DNA from: a virus | IMG/VR virus record: IMGVR_UViG_3300007539_000088 | Span: 1-33,621 of that record | DNA: 33,621 nucleotides | Direction: 5' to 3' (one strand) | Shown: positions 1 through 7,908 of the stretch, one piece after another | How the letters are laid out: each line of letters starts with the position of its first letter | Numbering within the stretch: position 1 is the stretch's first letter | Translations under genes and position numbers: made by a program | Notes under the pieces: generated by a model | The model's database searches: none | Seen by the model: the letters and a program-made list of their open reading frames with translations, nothing else | Told to the model about the DNA's origin: nothing

Positions 1-3000
1 CCAACCGGTGTTGCTAATTTAATACAGAACGTTGGACAGGTTGGTAGGGTAAGTACATCAAGCGATGGCAATATTGTCGTGTCTGCTATTCTTAGAAGTA
101 ATGACGTACCCAACCTTACAACTGGTAAAATATGGGTTGGATCTACTGGTAATACCATTGAGTCAGCAACAGTACACTTAGATGAGGCTAATGGACGTAT
201 GGGTATTGGAACAGATAGCCCTGGTTCTTTACTACATATTAAAGGGGCGGACCCTATATTAACAATACAAGACACTTCTACAGGCACATTAGACGCGAGT
301 TCTACTTTGCGTTTAGGAGAGTCAGGAGCTGGAGGGGTGTTAGACGTTTATTGGGATATAAAGCAAGCGTCGGATAATCTTAATACTCATTTAGAAATAA
401 ATCACAGTTCTAACGGAAATCATTTTACAATACTTGATGGCGGCAACGTCGGGATTGGAACGACAAACCCCACTACAAAACTTGAAATAAACGGACCAAA
501 CCACGACGCAAACTTTACATCTGGGTGCTTAATGATACAGCAACAACCTCAGGGAGACCGCATGTTTATTGACGGTAACGATATTGATTGTGCTGATGGT
601 ATTTTATTTTTAAATGATTATTCACTAAATCCAGTCCGTCTAGGTGGTGATCTTCAAATGCCAAATGGTGATATTGGAGTTGGGTTTACAACCGCTCCAA
701 CGGAGAGACTCCACGTAGACGGTAACGTAAGGGTAACTGGCGCTTACTATGATAGCAATAACGAACCTGGAACTTCCGGGCAGGTTTTAAGCTCTACGGC
801 CACAGGAACAGATTGGGTGTCGGTGTCTGAGCTTCCTACAGATACAAGATATGTATTAGTTGCTGGTGATACAATGACTGGGACTTTAACTATGTCAAAT
901 GCCCAGATACAAATAAATGACAGCGGTGCACAAGCAAGGTTGAATTTAAATAATACTGGGACTGGCGACCCACAAATCAATTTTCAGTTAGTCGGTAGTA
1001 GCAAGTTTACCATAGGTGTAGATAATAGCGATAGTGATAAATTTAAAATATCAGCTGGCAGCACTGTAGGTAGTAGTGACAGAATAGTCGTAGATTCAAG
1101 CGGCAACGTGGGTATTGGAACGACCAGTCCTAGTGAAAAACTAGAAGTTGCTGGGAATATTATTCTAGACTCATCAAATGCTAATCTTAAAATAAAAGCA
1201 GGCACTACTGGCACAAAAGGTGATATTCAATGGACTTTTAGTACAGACTCTACTGTATATGCTTCTGCTGGTATTACTTATGATAATAGAAGTACTGATG
1301 GATTTTTAATTGACTCTGGGTATCCAATTACTCTTGATTACGCAAGCAGTTATATTCGTTTTTCAAATAACGGGAGCGAAAAAATGCGTATTAACACCAG
1401 CGGCAATGTTGGTATTGGAACGACTAGTCCAACTGCAAAGCTACACGTTGGTGGCTCTACAGACCAAACAGCTGTATTAAAAATAGAAGCTGGTAATAAC
1501 GCTGGCTTTCCAGCTGCAACAACAGAGCTTAGAATGATAGGTTATGGAAGTAGAGGGCAAGGCGTATTCTTTGAAGATACAAGTAATTCGGGTGAAGAAT
1601 GGTTTGCTGGATTAAATTACGCCAGCAGCTGGAATAAATACTCTATTGGATATGATGCCTCAGGAGGCCAGGCAGAATACGTCGCTAATGCAATATTAAC
1701 TGTTGTTGGTGATACCGGAAGAGTTGGGGTTGGAACACCAAATCCAAGTTCCGAGTTGCATGTTTCTGGGGCAATACAAAATGATCAATTTACAATACCA
1801 AATACAGCCGGAACAAGCGGGCAGGTTTTGAAATGGCCTGCTTCTGGAACAACTTTAGAATGGGGTGATGCCGGTGGTGGGGGCGGTGCTTCTTCACTAA
1901 ATGATTTGTCAGATGTCTTAGTTGATACGGCTTCTTTATATGTTGGGACTGTTCCGTCTTCATTATTATTAAATCCGCAAAATAATACTACATTAGGCAT
2001 AACAGCGGGTAGTAGCTTGACGTCAGGGGTTAATAATACTATTATTGGATCTAACGCAGCTAACGCAAGTACTAACGGTGTCGACAATGTTATTATTGGT
2101 TACAATGCGGCATATAATGATTTAACAATAAATGATAGCGTTTATATTGGCTCGGAAGTTGGCGGCGCTGATACTTCGCTTGGTGATCAAACTGTAGCTA
2201 TAGGCTATAGGGTAGGATACACAACAGGCACAAATGCTTCACAAGTTTTGATAGGTGATCAAGTTTCATATAGTGATTATGCTGGGACTGGGGCTGTTGC
2301 TATTGGAAAAGAATCTATGTATTCAGGGCCGAGGGGTAATTATGATGTAGCAATTGGATTTAGATCATCATACAATGGGACTAGGTCTTACAGTAACAGC
2401 GTTCATATTGGGGGATTTGCCGGTTATTTTGGCTATGGGGATTATAATGTAAGCGTTGGTTATCAATCTTTTTATAGCAATACAAATAAAAATGGCACGG
2501 TCTGTATTGGGCATCAAGCGGGTAGAAGTGGCATGTACGACTACAATATTGTAATAGGCTATCAAAGTTCTTACAATGGGGTGCTTGGTACTAACAACAC
2601 TGTTATAGGCGGATATAGAGCTGGTTATTCATCTACACTTAGACCTGGTAGCAATTGTGTTTTATTAGGATCAAATACAACAGCTAGTTCTTCTGGCGCT
2701 AACAACGAAATAACATTAGGAGATTCTAGTATAGCTACTCTTAGATGCCAAGTAACTAGTATTACGTCTTTGTCAGATAGAAGAGATAAAAAAGATATTG
2801 AAGATTTACCATATGGTCTTGAATTTATTAATTCATTAAAACCTAAAAAATTTATTTGGGATAATAGAGCTGAAGTTGATGGTGATGGCAAAGAGTTTTT
2901 TAGTGATAAAAAAGGTAGCAAAGATATAGGCTTTATTGCTCAAGACCTCCAGGAAGTTGATAATGAATGGACACAGCTTGTTTATGAAAGTAACCCAGAT

Positions 3001-3093
3001 AAATTAGAAGCAAGCTATGGAAGATTAGTGCCCGTCCTTGTACAGGCTATTAAAGAGCTAAAAGCAGAAATTGAATTATTAAAAAATAAATAA
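1..3093 (+). CDS. Tail fibre / receptor-binding protein with C-terminal S74 intramolecular chaperone (5' partial)
   Basis: The frame is open from base 1, so the gene begins upstream; the GTG at 79 is only the first in-window start codon. At least 1030 residues are visible. The first 590 residues carry six imperfect motifs of the type GNVGIGTTSP...KLEV, and twice a TSGQVL motif, as in long trimeric phage fibres. A Gly-rich hinge (DAGGGGGAS, near base 1870) leads into about ten VxIG(Y/S) repeats resembling the beta-roll head of trimeric adhesins. The C-terminus from about base 2770 is a peptidase S74 / endosialidase-type intramolecular chaperone domain: SDRRDKKDI, then FIWDNR and IGFIAQDLQEV, ending in a helical coiled coil. 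In this family a Ser and a Lys five residues later drive self-cleavage after trimer folding; both are present (Ser at 2773-2775). The likely role is host-surface binding at the tail tip. Confidence 0.9.
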   Translation, partial: PTGVANLIQNVGQVGRVSTSSDGNIVVSAILRSNDVPNLTTGKIWVGSTGNTIESATVHLDEANGRMGIGTDSPGSLLHIKGADPILTIQDTSTGTLDASSTLRLGESGAGGVLDVYWDIKQASDNLNTHLEINHSSNGNHFTILDGGNVGIGTTNPTTKLEINGPNHDANFTSGCLMIQQQPQGDRMFIDGNDIDCADGILFLNDYSLNPVRLGGDLQMPNGDIGVGFTTAPTERLHVDGNVRVTGAYYDSNNEPGTSGQVLSSTATGTDWVSVSELPTDTRYVLVAGDTMTGTLTMSNAQIQINDSGAQARLNLNNTGTGDPQINFQLVGSSKFTIGVDNSDSDKFKISAGSTVGSSDRIVVDSSGNVGIGTTSPSEKLEVAGNIILDSSNANLKIKAGTTGTKGDIQWTFSTDSTVYASAGITYDNRSTDGFLIDSGYPITLDYASSYIRFSNNGSEKMRINTSGNVGIGTTSPTAKLHVGGSTDQTAVLKIEAGNNAGFPAATTELRMIGYGSRGQGVFFEDTSNSGEEWFAGLNYASSWNKYSIGYDASGGQAEYVANAILTVVGDTGRVGVGTPNPSSELHVSGAIQNDQFTIPNTAGTSGQVLKWPASGTTLEWGDAGGGGGASSLNDLSDVLVDTASLYVGTVPSSLLLNPQNNTTLGITAGSSLTSGVNNTIIGSNAANASTNGVDNVIIGYNAAYNDLTINDSVYIGSEVGGADTSLGDQTVAIGYRVGYTTGTNASQVLIGDQVSYSDYAGTGAVAIGKESMYSGPRGNYDVAIGFRSSYNGTRSYSNSVHIGGFAGYFGYGDYNVSVGYQSFYSNTNKNGTVCIGHQAGRSGMYDYNIVIGYQSSYNGVLGTNNTVIGGYRAGYSSTLRPGSNCVLLGSNTTASSSGANNEITLGDSSIATLRCQVTSITSLSDRRDKKDIEDLPYGLEFINSLKPKKFIWDNRAEVDGDGKEFFSDKKGSKDIGFIAQDLQEVDNEWTQLVYESNPDKLEASYGRLVPVLVQAIKELKAEIELLKNK
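190..1780 (+). repeat. Six imperfect GxVGIGT..P...L(E/H)V repeats inside the fibre gene
   Basis: Copies occur near bases 197, 440, 670, 1100, 1400 and 1722. The copies near 440, 1100 and 1400 are also similar at DNA level, sharing a stretch of the form CGGCAAYGTNGGNATTGGAACGAC. They are separated by 240-330 bases of unrelated beta-rich sequence. This is a modular fibre pattern that could support recombination between blocks. Confidence 0.75.
2020..2700 (+). repeat. Adhesin-head-like VxIG repeats in the fibre gene
   Basis: About ten units of 20-30 residues each contain (I/V)xIG(Y/S/G) followed by a small or aromatic residue (for example VIIGYNAAY, VAIGKESMY, VSVGYQSFY, IVIGYQSSY). The spacing and motif resemble left-handed beta-roll head repeats of trimeric autotransporter adhesins. 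The block lies directly before the S74 domain. Confidence 0.65.
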
Positions 3094-3094
3094 A

Positions 3095-3418
3095 ATGACA
3101 ACAGGGATTTGGGCAGTAGATTCTTTAAGTAGTATAAAAAATAATGGTTATATTACAAAAATTAAAATATCGTATACCTTATCGCAGGATTGGCATACGC
3201 AAGTAGAAGAATGGGTAATGCATATAGATGAAAATAATATACCAGAAAACTATATACCGTTTAATGAAGTAACCGAAGAAACGGTTTTAAATTGGTGTTT
3301 TGAAGAAATGGGAGAAGTCAAAAAAAATATGATAGAGCAAGACGCACAAGATATAACAAACACAATATTACAACAAAAAGCAGAATTAGATTCAAAATCT
3401 AATAGTTTACCTTGGTAA
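3095..3418 (+). CDS. Small fibre-associated hypothetical protein (paralogue of the next gene)
   Basis: This 107-residue protein starts one base after the fibre stop codon. Its N-terminal half is beta-rich (IKISYTLSQDW) and its C-terminal half is helical and acidic. The block YIPFNEVTEETVLNWCFEEMG matches FIPFDQLTNEIVVDWTKEAMG in the next gene, so the two probably share a fold and arose by duplication. Similar small proteins with a beta half and a FIPF..LT...V..W....LG signature occur beside tail genes of marine phages; this recollection (DUF7936-like) was not tested. The function is unknown. Its position suggests a fibre or tail-tip accessory role. Confidence 0.75.
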   Translation: MTTGIWAVDSLSSIKNNGYITKIKISYTLSQDWHTQVEEWVMHIDENNIPENYIPFNEVTEETVLNWCFEEMGEVKKNMIEQDAQDITNTILQQKAELDSKSNSLPW

Positions 3419-3441
3419 AAAAAAATAAATAAATATAAAAA

Positions 3442-3786
3442 ATGGCAATAACTTACGAATGGAATTGTAAAACAGTAGATGTTTACCCAGTAGAAGAAGA
3501 ATACACGGATGTGGTTTACAATGTACACTGGTCGTTAACGGGTGTGTCAGATCAATTAGATTCTAATGGAAATCCTTATCAAGCCTCAAGTATTGGAACA
3601 CAAGCTGTGGCGTTAAACCCTGAAAGCGAATTTATACCTTTTGATCAACTTACAAATGAAATAGTGGTTGATTGGACCAAAGAAGCTATGGGGGCAGAAC
3701 AAGTTGCTGAACTAAAGCAATCACTTGCAAATCAAATAGAAGAAAAAATAAACCCAACTTCTGTAACTATGACAATAGGAAATTAA
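3442..3786 (+). CDS. Small fibre-associated hypothetical protein (DUF7936-like)
   Basis: This 114-residue protein has a beta-rich start (ITYEWNCKTVDVYP, then VVYNVHWSLTGVSDQ) and the C-terminal signature FIPFDQLTNEIVVDWTKEAMG, followed by a helix ending in QIEEKINP. It keeps the complete family pattern, while the upstream paralogue (3095-3418) has a shorter middle part. It is preceded by an A-rich leader with no Shine-Dalgarno. The function is unknown, and the tail-tip context is the only clue. Confidence 0.78.
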   Translation: MAITYEWNCKTVDVYPVEEEYTDVVYNVHWSLTGVSDQLDSNGNPYQASSIGTQAVALNPESEFIPFDQLTNEIVVDWTKEAMGAEQVAELKQSLANQIEEKINPTSVTMTIGN

Positions 3787-3820
3787 GTAAAAATCACTAA
3801 AATCAAGTGATATATAAGAT

Positions 3821-4060
3821 ATGGCACAAAAGTTATCATTGAAAGCCCGCATAGCTAAAAAAGCGCGAGACAAAAAGTTTGCCATGACTCCTGATAGGAG
3901 AAAAAAGAAAGCAGAAAACCAAAGATTACGTAGGAAAGCCATAAAAGAAGATAAAGACATAAAAGGCAAAGACTACGATCATAAAGACAGACGTTTTGAA
4001 TCTGTTAAGAAAAACCGCGGAAACGACGGGAAAGGAACCAAAAAAGAAGGTAAAAGATAA
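3821..4060 (+). CDS. Small, extremely basic hypothetical protein
   Basis: This 79-residue protein is dominated by Lys and Arg, with many charged pairs (DRRKKKAENQRLRRK) and no hydrophobic core. It is probably disordered and nucleic-acid-binding or bound to an acidic partner. Marine phages often carry short Lys-rich proteins like this near fibre genes. No family can be assigned. The ATG follows the previous stop by 34 bases. Confidence 0.65.
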   Translation: MAQKLSLKARIAKKARDKKFAMTPDRRKKKAENQRLRRKAIKEDKDIKGKDYDHKDRRFESVKKNRGNDGKGTKKEGKR

Positions 4061-4108
4061 CCTGGCCCAGGAAGGGCAAACCAATTATTAATTTAAAACC
4101 AAAACCAA

Positions 4109-4405
4109 ATGACACTTTATTACAGAACCTACTCTTGGGGTGGTCAAGCTACTCCAAAAGTAACCGATGAAGAAATCCAGTATTTAAACCACTTAGTGGA
4201 AAAGAAAAACTGGAGAATTGTACAACTACCAAATGGGTATTATCAAACCGAATACCTCAATCCGCAAAAAGAAAACGACTGGGTTGATGTTACGCGAAGA
4301 GAAACGGTTAAAGGTGCTGAAGCTGCTATTGATGCTTCAATTGAACACTATGAAAAACGTTTGGGCTTTGCTAAAGGACCAATAGTTGTAAAAACATTTG
4401 AATAA
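4109..4405 (+). CDS. Hypothetical phage protein, 98 aa
   Basis: The protein begins MTLYYRTYSWGG and has alternating beta segments (WRIVQLPNGYYQTEYL) then an alpha-helix (GAEAAIDASIEHYEKRLG). There is no signal peptide or membrane segment. The WxDVTRRETVKGAEAAID region gives an aromatic and charged beta-alpha arrangement seen in small phage accessory proteins. It lies directly upstream of groEL (35 bases) and may be co-transcribed with it. The function is not recognised. Confidence 0.7.
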   Translation: MTLYYRTYSWGGQATPKVTDEEIQYLNHLVEKKNWRIVQLPNGYYQTEYLNPQKENDWVDVTRRETVKGAEAAIDASIEHYEKRLGFAKGPIVVKTFE

Positions 4406-4440
4406 GCACAAACTATAAATCAAATTTAATTAAATCTAAT

Positions 4441-5997
4441 ATGTCTGACGCAATTGTTAAGAATTTAAACTTTGGCAATGAAGCCAGAGATAAAGTATTT
4501 GAAGGAATACAAAAACTCACAAAAGCCGTTAGCTCCACACTTGGGGCTAGCGGTCAATGTGTGATCCTAGAAAATGATCAAGGAAAACCTGTTATTACCA
4601 AAGATGGTGTAACGGTTGCTGATTCGGTTATACTCTTAGATCCTGTAGAAAACATGGGTGCGACGCTTTTAAAAGAAGCAGCTAGGAAAACTGTCAAAGA
4701 AGCTGGCGATGGAACAACAACGGCTACAGTGCTAGCGCACTCAATTTTAACAGAAGCCTACAAAAGATCTAAAGAAGATAATCCGAGAAATATTAAAAAT
4801 GGAATTAATTCTGCTGTAGAAAAAGCTATAAACTATTTGCAGAAAATTAGTATACCTGTTGAGGGTAAAATGCTAAACGACGTAGCTACGATTAGTTGTA
4901 ATAACGATAAAGAGCTTGGCGCTATTATTGGTGAAGCTTTTAGAACTGTAGGTGAAAACGGTGTTGTTACAATGGAGTCAACTCAAGATGATAAAACTTA
5001 TTTTGAACTTGTAGATGGTGTAGAGTATGACAAAGGATTATCTAATCCACATTTTATTACAAACGTCGAAAAAAATGTAGCTGAACTGGAAAATGCTCTT
5101 GTACTTATATTAGAATCAAGAGTTGAATCGGTTAGAAAAATACAAAGCGTACTTGAGTACGTTATAAAAGAAAAGAAACCTTTACTTATTGTTGGTGATT
5201 TAGAACAGCCAGTGTTGGCTACGCTAGCAATGAACAAAGCTAAAGGTAATTTAAAAGTTAACGTTGTTGAAGCTCCTGTGTATGGTATTAATAAAAAAGA
5301 TACACTGAGTGATCTTGCTATTTTAACAGGTGCTACAGTTATCAACGAAGATTTAGGCGATGATTTAGATGTTATACGCCCTGAGTTTTTAGGTTATTGT
5401 GATAAAGCAACAACAAGTAACGAATCAACAATTATACAAGTTGATACCGACACAGAGCAAGTTAAAGCTTTAATAGAAAGCGTTAAAGAACAACTTGATA
5501 AAGCTAAGTCTCCAGGTGAGGTAATAAGACTAGAAAAACGTTTAGCTAGACTATCTGCTAAAGTTGCGGTAGTAAAAGTTGGAGCAAACTCAGAAATTGA
5601 ATTAAAAGAAAAAGCAGATAGAGTTGAAGATGCTATCTGTGCTACTAAAGCCGCGGTAAAAGAAGGTATAGTTTCTGGTGGTGGTATAGCGCTTTTCGAT
5701 GCTTCTAAAAAGATTAAAGCTAAAAGTGTTGGTGAAGAAATACTACTTGAAGCAATAAAGGCACCATTTAATACTATACTTAAAAATGCTGGACTTGAGA
5801 ACGATGGTACGCCCAAATACGGTTATGGCGTTGATGTTATTACAGGTAAATTTGTCAATATGGTTAAAAACGGAATTATTGACCCACTGTTAGTAACTAA
5901 AAGCGCGCTTAGAAACGCGGCTTCAGTAGCTACTACTATTTTATCTACAGATTGTGTAATCAATAATTTAAGAGTTGGAGATGAAAGCAATAGGTAG
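4441..5997 (+). CDS. groEL: Phage-encoded chaperonin GroEL (Hsp60, Cpn60)
   Basis: This 518-residue group I chaperonin aligns end to end with bacterial GroEL. The ATP-site motifs are present: TLG at 33-35, KDG at 54-56, DGTTTAT at 90-96 (D90 matches E. coli D87) and VEDA with D397 matching the catalytic D398, then the GGG of the intermediate domain at 413-415. The apical domain (about 190-375) is complete. Differences from E. coli GroEL include Ala36 where the nucleotide loop normally has Pro33, and apical substitutions L200 and H204 at positions of Y199 and Y203, which bind substrate and GroES. The protein lacks the usual GGM-rich tail and ends in a polar [11 protein letters not shown]. It presumably folds phage proteins in the cytoplasm with the adjacent GroES. 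The groES gene follows rather than precedes it, the reverse of the bacterial operon. Confidence 0.97.
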   Translation: MSDAIVKNLNFGNEARDKVFEGIQKLTKAVSSTLGASGQCVILENDQGKPVITKDGVTVADSVILLDPVENMGATLLKEAARKTVKEAGDGTTTATVLAHSILTEAYKRSKEDNPRNIKNGINSAVEKAINYLQKISIPVEGKMLNDVATISCNNDKELGAIIGEAFRTVGENGVVTMESTQDDKTYFELVDGVEYDKGLSNPHFITNVEKNVAELENALVLILESRVESVRKIQSVLEYVIKEKKPLLIVGDLEQPVLATLAMNKAKGNLKVNVVEAPVYGINKKDTLSDLAILTGATVINEDLGDDLDVIRPEFLGYCDKATTSNESTIIQVDTDTEQVKALIESVKEQLDKAKSPGEVIRLEKRLARLSAKVAVVKVGANSEIELKEKADRVEDAICATKAAVKEGIVSGGGIALFDASKKIKAKSVGEEILLEAIKAPFNTILKNAGLENDGTPKYGYGVDVITGKFVNMVKNGIIDPLLVTKSALRNAASVATTILSTDCVINNLRVGDESNR

Positions 5998-6244
5998 AAA
6001 TATAGTTATAGAAATAGAAAAAGAAGACAACATTAAGAAAACTGATGGTGGTCTTATGCTTGCTAACTCACAGAGAGTCGATGTTAGGTATAAACAGGCA
6101 AAAGTTATAAACTGCGGTAGTGATGTTCAGGGTATTAAAGAAGGTGATACAGTTTATTTTGACAGAACTCACGCACATAGACTAGAGGTTGATAAAGAAG
6201 TTTATCATGTTATTACAAATCACGACGTTGTAGTTGTTTTATGA
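5981..6244 (+). CDS. groES: Phage-encoded co-chaperonin GroES (Cpn10)
   Basis: The 87-residue protein starts at the ATG at 5981, inside the last 17 bases of groEL; a TTG at 5975 would add two residues but is less likely. It has the cpn10 layout: [11 protein letters not shown] as the first strand, a mobile loop with GGLMLA in place of the usual GGIVLT, then AKVINCG, IKEGDTVYF (the conserved GD turn) and the final strand HDVVVVL. The LML triplet is the expected hydrophobic contact with the GroEL apical domain. It should cap the phage GroEL. The gene overlap suggests translational coupling, and its own stop overlaps the next start (ATGA). Confidence 0.93.
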   Translation: MKAIGRNIVIEIEKEDNIKKTDGGLMLANSQRVDVRYKQAKVINCGSDVQGIKEGDTVYFDRTHAHRLEVDKEVYHVITNHDVVVVL

Positions 6245-6681
6245 GATTAAGTGCTAGCGACATAAAAGACCTTAACTTATTAAAACACTACCGCATAATA
6301 AGGAAGTGGGCTTGTAAGAACAACGGGCTTAACGATGCTGATCTTGAATTATTAATCTATTTAGATTGCCTAGGATTGTTTAGTAAGAGAGATTTTGAGT
6401 TAGGGTCTTATTCGTATAGTTGGGACAATAGAAGATGGAATAGATTGCTTAAAGAAGGTTGGATAGTTGTGTTTAAGACTAGAGAACAAGAAGGAAGATT
6501 TAATGTATATCAAGTTTCATTTAAATGTAAGCAGCTTATACAAAGAGTGTATAGGATAATGCTTGGTGAAGAAGATATACCAACTAGCACTAGAAGAAAT
6601 AAAATAATGAAAGGTGGAAGTTATATAGATAAAGTTTTAATAACTTCCATAAAAAACGTAAACAGCGATAAAAACAGATAA
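6241..6681 (+). CDS. Winged-helix-like (MarR-like) phage protein coupled to groES
   Basis: The 146-residue protein starts in an ATGA overlap with the groES stop. It is rich in helices and basic residues: LLKHYRIIRKWACKNN, LELLIYLDCLGLF, then WNRLLKEGWIVVFKTREQEG, which looks like a recognition helix followed by a beta wing, and YQVSFKCKQLIQRVYRIMLGEEDIP. The arrangement fits a winged helix-turn-helix of the MarR type, often seen as a DNA-binding protein in Bacteroidota phages. The C-terminal TSTRRNKIMK...DKVL region is basic. Possible roles are late-gene regulation or DNA packaging; the wHTH reading is an inference from pattern alone. Confidence 0.7.
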   Translation: MRLSASDIKDLNLLKHYRIIRKWACKNNGLNDADLELLIYLDCLGLFSKRDFELGSYSYSWDNRRWNRLLKEGWIVVFKTREQEGRFNVYQVSFKCKQLIQRVYRIMLGEEDIPTSTRRNKIMKGGSYIDKVLITSIKNVNSDKNR

Positions 6682-6682
6682 T

Positions 6683-7366
6683 ATGGCTTTTAAAATGACA
6701 CCATTCCACTTAGCGCAACCTAACAAGGTACAAGGTGGTAACTACAAAAACCCTGCTACAATTATAGACAGGAGCGCTGAGATTTTAACTCGTGGATTAC
6801 AACAGGGTGTTAATAACTTTGTTGATACCTATATGGAAACTAAAGACGGTGGAGTTTCTGACAAGGAAATAAAACCAAAAATAAATAAAGAAGCTGTTGA
6901 TAAGGAATTTGAAAAAACCAATTCTGACGATGCGTTTGAAGACACTAGTTCTTATGTCAAAAAATTTAATGACTTTAAACCTGGTAACATAGAAGTAATA
7001 AAACCTGATTCTGCTGTTGCTATGCAAATTGGTAAAGGTTCTCCTAATCAATTTTTAGGAGTAACAACGGCGGGTATAGCAGGAGCTATGGGAAGAACGT
7101 CTCTTGGAAGAACTAGCTCTAGCGATTTCCAGCAAAAATTAAGAAACAGTATATTTGGTGGTGCAGCGTATGAAGCTATGCAAGCTGCACAAGCCGCACA
7201 AACTGCTGGAGGAGCCATTGTTCCAGAAGCAGCAATGAGTAGTGGAAATATAGACCCAACAAATCCTTTCGAAGGACAAACGTTTACAATTACTCCAGCT
7301 CAAATGAAAGCTAATTTAGGAGTTTTTGGTGAAAAAGAATCTAGAGACAGATCTGTTAAAAGATAA
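6683..7366 (+). CDS. Hypothetical virion-type protein sharing an N-terminal motif with the gene at 28326
   Basis: The 227-residue protein has a short lead (MAFKMTPFHLAQP) followed at about residues 20-56 by NYKNPATIIDRSAEI and GLQQGVNNF, which match the start of the large internal protein at 28326-30035 (15 of 36 aligned positions identical by hand). The middle is a charged, low-complexity linker. The second half is Gly/Ala/Gln-rich (GGAAYEAMQAAQAAQTAGG) and hydrophobic enough to be membrane-active or buried. The composition resembles small internal or structural phage proteins. The function is unknown; packaging into the virion is an inference from the shared motif. Confidence 0.65.
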   Translation: MAFKMTPFHLAQPNKVQGGNYKNPATIIDRSAEILTRGLQQGVNNFVDTYMETKDGGVSDKEIKPKINKEAVDKEFEKTNSDDAFEDTSSYVKKFNDFKPGNIEVIKPDSAVAMQIGKGSPNQFLGVTTAGIAGAMGRTSLGRTSSSDFQQKLRNSIFGGAAYEAMQAAQAAQTAGGAIVPEAAMSSGNIDPTNPFEGQTFTITPAQMKANLGVFGEKESRDRSVKR

Positions 7367-7372
7367 ATAATT

Positions 7373-7690
7373 ATGGCAAAATGTAGTAAATGTGGTTCAG
7401 TAGCTTGTATGTGTGGATCACCAAATCATATGATTGACCCAGAAATGGCGTCGGTAGGTTTAGATCCTCAATTAACAAAGGACTTACCTCTTCAAAGCAA
7501 TCAAAAAGGTAATGCTAAACCATTGTTTAACCCAGCTGTGCAAGCTTCGGCTGAAAGCATATTTGGAACTACAGAGCAAAGACAAATGTCTATGCCCGAC
7601 GCTCCTGTTTTCTTTAAAGATCAAACAGGTGATGGGCAAGTAACACAAGCTGATGTTATAAAAGCTCGTATAGAAGGTTATAAAAAATAA
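7373..7690 (+). CDS. Small protein with Cys cluster and EF-hand-like calcium loop
   Basis: The 105-residue protein starts with CSKCGSVACMCG, a CxxC-x4-CxC cluster (C4, C7, C12, C14) that could bind zinc. Its end carries DQTGDGQVTQAD at residues 83-94, a good EF-hand/dockerin-type loop with acidic or hydroxyl ligands at positions 1, 3, 5, 9 and 12 and Gly at 6, followed by a helix. The middle is Pro/Gln-rich and probably disordered. No enzyme domain is visible. Metal binding is predicted from motifs only; a structural or adaptor role is possible. Confidence 0.72.
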   Translation: MAKCSKCGSVACMCGSPNHMIDPEMASVGLDPQLTKDLPLQSNQKGNAKPLFNPAVQASAESIFGTTEQRQMSMPDAPVFFKDQTGDGQVTQADVIKARIEGYKK

Positions 7691-7700
7691 ATACACAAAC

Positions 7701-7907
7701 ATGGATAAACGTAAATCAATTATCGACAAACCACAGCTTGAAGGTCAAGTAGGTGAATCTCATTTATGGGACGGCCCTTTAGATGTAACTGGTTTTCCAA
7801 TGGGTAAAGGTAGTAGCTCTGGTAAAAACGGAATGCAAATTAAAAAATATCCTTGCGATCCAGTATCTGGTCTACCTATAACTGAAATAGCCAAGCAAAG
7901 ATCTTAA
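7701..7907 (+). CDS. Hypothetical phage protein, 68 aa
   Basis: This is a short, mostly polar protein with Gly/Ser-rich middle (MGKGSSSGKNG) and a C-terminal PCDPVSGLPITEIAKQRS segment. It has no membrane segment or known motif. It is tightly packed between the EF-hand-type gene and the basic gene at 7909, with one base between its stop and the next ATG. The codon use matches its neighbours. The function is unknown. Confidence 0.65.
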   Translation: MDKRKSIIDKPQLEGQVGESHLWDGPLDVTGFPMGKGSSSGKNGMQIKKYPCDPVSGLPITEIAKQRS

Positions 7908-7908
7908 T

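Noticed and set aside
4061-4100. Possible hairpin GCCC-AGGAA-GGGC after the Lys-rich gene
   Set aside because: The stem is only four base pairs with no T run, so it is too weak to call a terminator.
5394-5816. Long minus-strand frames opposite groEL (4998-5345 and 5394-5816)
   Set aside because: They are Ser-rich shadows of the well-supported groEL frame. Antisense open frames are common opposite AT-rich genes with strong codon bias.
5975-5980. TTG at 5975 as the groES start
   Set aside because: The ATG at 5981 gives the normal cpn10 N-terminus (MKAIGRN) and is the stronger start codon.
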